This document shows positions 63,188-64,000 of a DNA stretch of 64,000 nt, one piece after another (the first letter of the stretch is position 1; each line of letters begins with the position of its first letter). The stretch is from positions 124,001 to 188,000 of the forward strand of contig JACKEJ010000016.1 in the NCBI GenBank assembly GCA_020633055.1, read 5' to 3'. The DNA comes from Sandaracinaceae bacterium (GTDB lineage: Bacteria > Myxococcota_A > Polyangia > Polyangiales > Houyiibacteriaceae). The translations under genes were made by a program, and so were the position numbers. The notes under the pieces are model-generated. The model made no database searches. It saw nothing but the letters and a program-made list of their open reading frames with translations, and was not told the DNA's origin.

Positions 63188-64000
63188 ATGAACGCAAGCA
63201 TCGACTGGGACGACCTCGCGCTGGTGCTGGCCATCGTCCGCGGGGGAACGCTGGGGGCCGCGGCCGCCACGCTGGGGGTCCACCACTCCACCGCGTTTCG
63301 CCGGCTGCAGCGCGTGGAGGAGCGGGCGGGGACGGCGCTGTTCCACCGGACGCCCCAGGGCTACGTGCCCACCGAGACGGGCGCGGTCATCGGCGAGCAT
63401 GCGGCGCGCGTGGAGGACGAGCTGCTGGGCGTGCAGCGCGCGCTCGAGGTGCACGACAGGGTGCCGCGTGGGCGCATCCGACTGACCACCGTGCCCAGCC
63501 TGGTCGCGCCCATCCTCCCCGCGCTCCAGCGCCTGAGCGAGCAGTGCCCCGAGCTGCACATCGAGCTGGACGCCACGCCCGACACGCGCTCCCTCGAGCG
63601 CGGCGACGCAGACCTGGCGCTGCGACCGACGGCGGAGCCCCCGGGCGAGCTGGTGGGCACGCGCCTGACGACGCTGGGCTGGGCCACGTATCGACGCAAG
63701 GTGGGTAAGGCCAGCCCGAGCGAGCTGCGCTACGTGGGGCCACTCGCCACTCAGGAGGACGACCGGGGCGGGGCGGCTGGCGGCACCAAGCGTCGTGCCT
63801 CCGTCTCAGTGACGACGGTCCCCGCGATGACGGCGTGCATCGTGGCCGGCCTCGGGGCGGGGCGCCTCCCCTGCTACGTGGGGGACGTCCACCCGAAGCT
63901 CACGCGCGTTGGGCCCGTGCAGCGCACGTCCATCGGCCTGTGGCTGCTGAGCCCGGCGGCCCTGCGCAAGAGCGCCCGCGTGCAGGCCACGCGCACGCGC
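63188..64000 (+). CDS. LysR-family transcriptional regulator (3' end outside window)
   Basis: 271 codons from ATG 63188 to the window end without a stop, close to full length for LysR (about 300). The winged HTH is clear: DDLALVLAIVRGGTLGAAAATLGVHHSTAFRRLQRVEERAGTALFHRTPQGYVPT. The effector domain follows (GRIRLTTVPSLVAPILPALQRL, ALRPTAEPPGELVGTRL). Divergent from the pirin/FMN reductase operon, with palindromes between, so it probably regulates that operon and itself. The inducer is likely a quinone, electrophile or redox-active compound by analogy with pirin-linked LysR genes; this is inference. Confidence 0.92.
   Translation, partial: MNASIDWDDLALVLAIVRGGTLGAAAATLGVHHSTAFRRLQRVEERAGTALFHRTPQGYVPTETGAVIGEHAARVEDELLGVQRALEVHDRVPRGRIRLTTVPSLVAPILPALQRLSEQCPELHIELDATPDTRSLERGDADLALRPTAEPPGELVGTRLTTLGWATYRRKVGKASPSELRYVGPLATQEDDRGGAAGGTKRRASVSVTTVPAMTACIVAGLGAGRLPCYVGDVHPKLTRVGPVQRTSIGLWLLSPAALRKSARVQATRTR

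Overview
The window is about 70% GC, with strong third-position GC bias, frequent GTG/TTG starts and long spurious antisense frames. A GltJ-like gliding-family protein, two eukaryote-like Ser/Thr kinases, several orphan lipoproteins, zinc-ribbon membrane proteins and a bifunctional Rel/Spo protein together suggest a chromosome segment of a myxobacterium (Myxococcota, perhaps Polyangia). No rRNA, tRNA, CRISPR array, prophage or intact insertion sequence was found. Both ends cut through genes: a membrane protein at the left edge and a LysR regulator at the right.

Layout. 1-4.6 kb: a truncated membrane protein, then a Fur-box-like palindrome ahead of an imelysin-type lipoprotein, an HTTM (vitamin K carboxylase-like) membrane protein and a bestrophin-like channel. 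4.75-13.4 kb: a tightly coupled minus-strand operon of six genes, nearly all joined by 4-nt stop/start overlaps: MDR dehydrogenase, AsnB-type amidotransferase, methyltransferase, 2-oxoglutarate/Fe(II) dioxygenase, a stand-alone adenylation-carrier-reductase enzyme, and a NadR-like protein. It reads as a small uncharacterised biosynthetic cluster and is the best candidate here for a new system. 13.5-17.5 kb: PilZ protein, inactive M16-type lipoprotein, COMT-like methyltransferase. 17.5-20.7 kb: a FadR-type TetR regulator with its operator, a repeat-rich 640-bp intergenic region holding a perfect 25-bp nested inverted repeat, and etfBA (electron-transfer flavoprotein). 20.8-24.5 kb: a secreted/TM/zinc-ribbon protein and the GltJ-like protein.

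24.6-34.3 kb: the recCBD operon (recombinational repair exonuclease). 34.3-41.6 kb: two Ser/Thr kinases flanking a secreted two-repeat protein, then rsh ((p)ppGpp synthetase/hydrolase) and a small membrane protein. 41.7-48 kb: MFS transporter, lipoprotein, Uma2-type nuclease fold and a MacAB-like export operon. 48.1-54.2 kb: a GT83/PMT-type membrane glycosyltransferase, a zinc-ribbon membrane protein, a secreted intradiol dioxygenase and aspS. 54.3-61 kb: accessory-looking content with an EGF/TIG gene remnant, a PhlG-like hydrolase plus VOC protein divergent from a LuxR regulator, a DisA-like (DAC-domain) protein, a lipoprotein, and a small gene coupled to a truncated YhcG/DUF1016 gene. 61.2-64 kb: GNAT acetyltransferase, then a pirin and NAD(P)H:FMN reductase operon divergent from the LysR regulator, with a perfect 16-bp palindrome between them.

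How genes cooperate: FadR/EtfBA point to fatty-acid oxidation control; Fur box/imelysin/HTTM to iron-responsive envelope functions; the six-gene operon to amino-acid activation, reduction to an aldehyde or alcohol and tailoring; RecBCD to DNA repair; Rsh, PilZ, the DAC-like protein and the kinases to several parallel signalling systems. All functions are read from motifs without any database search.
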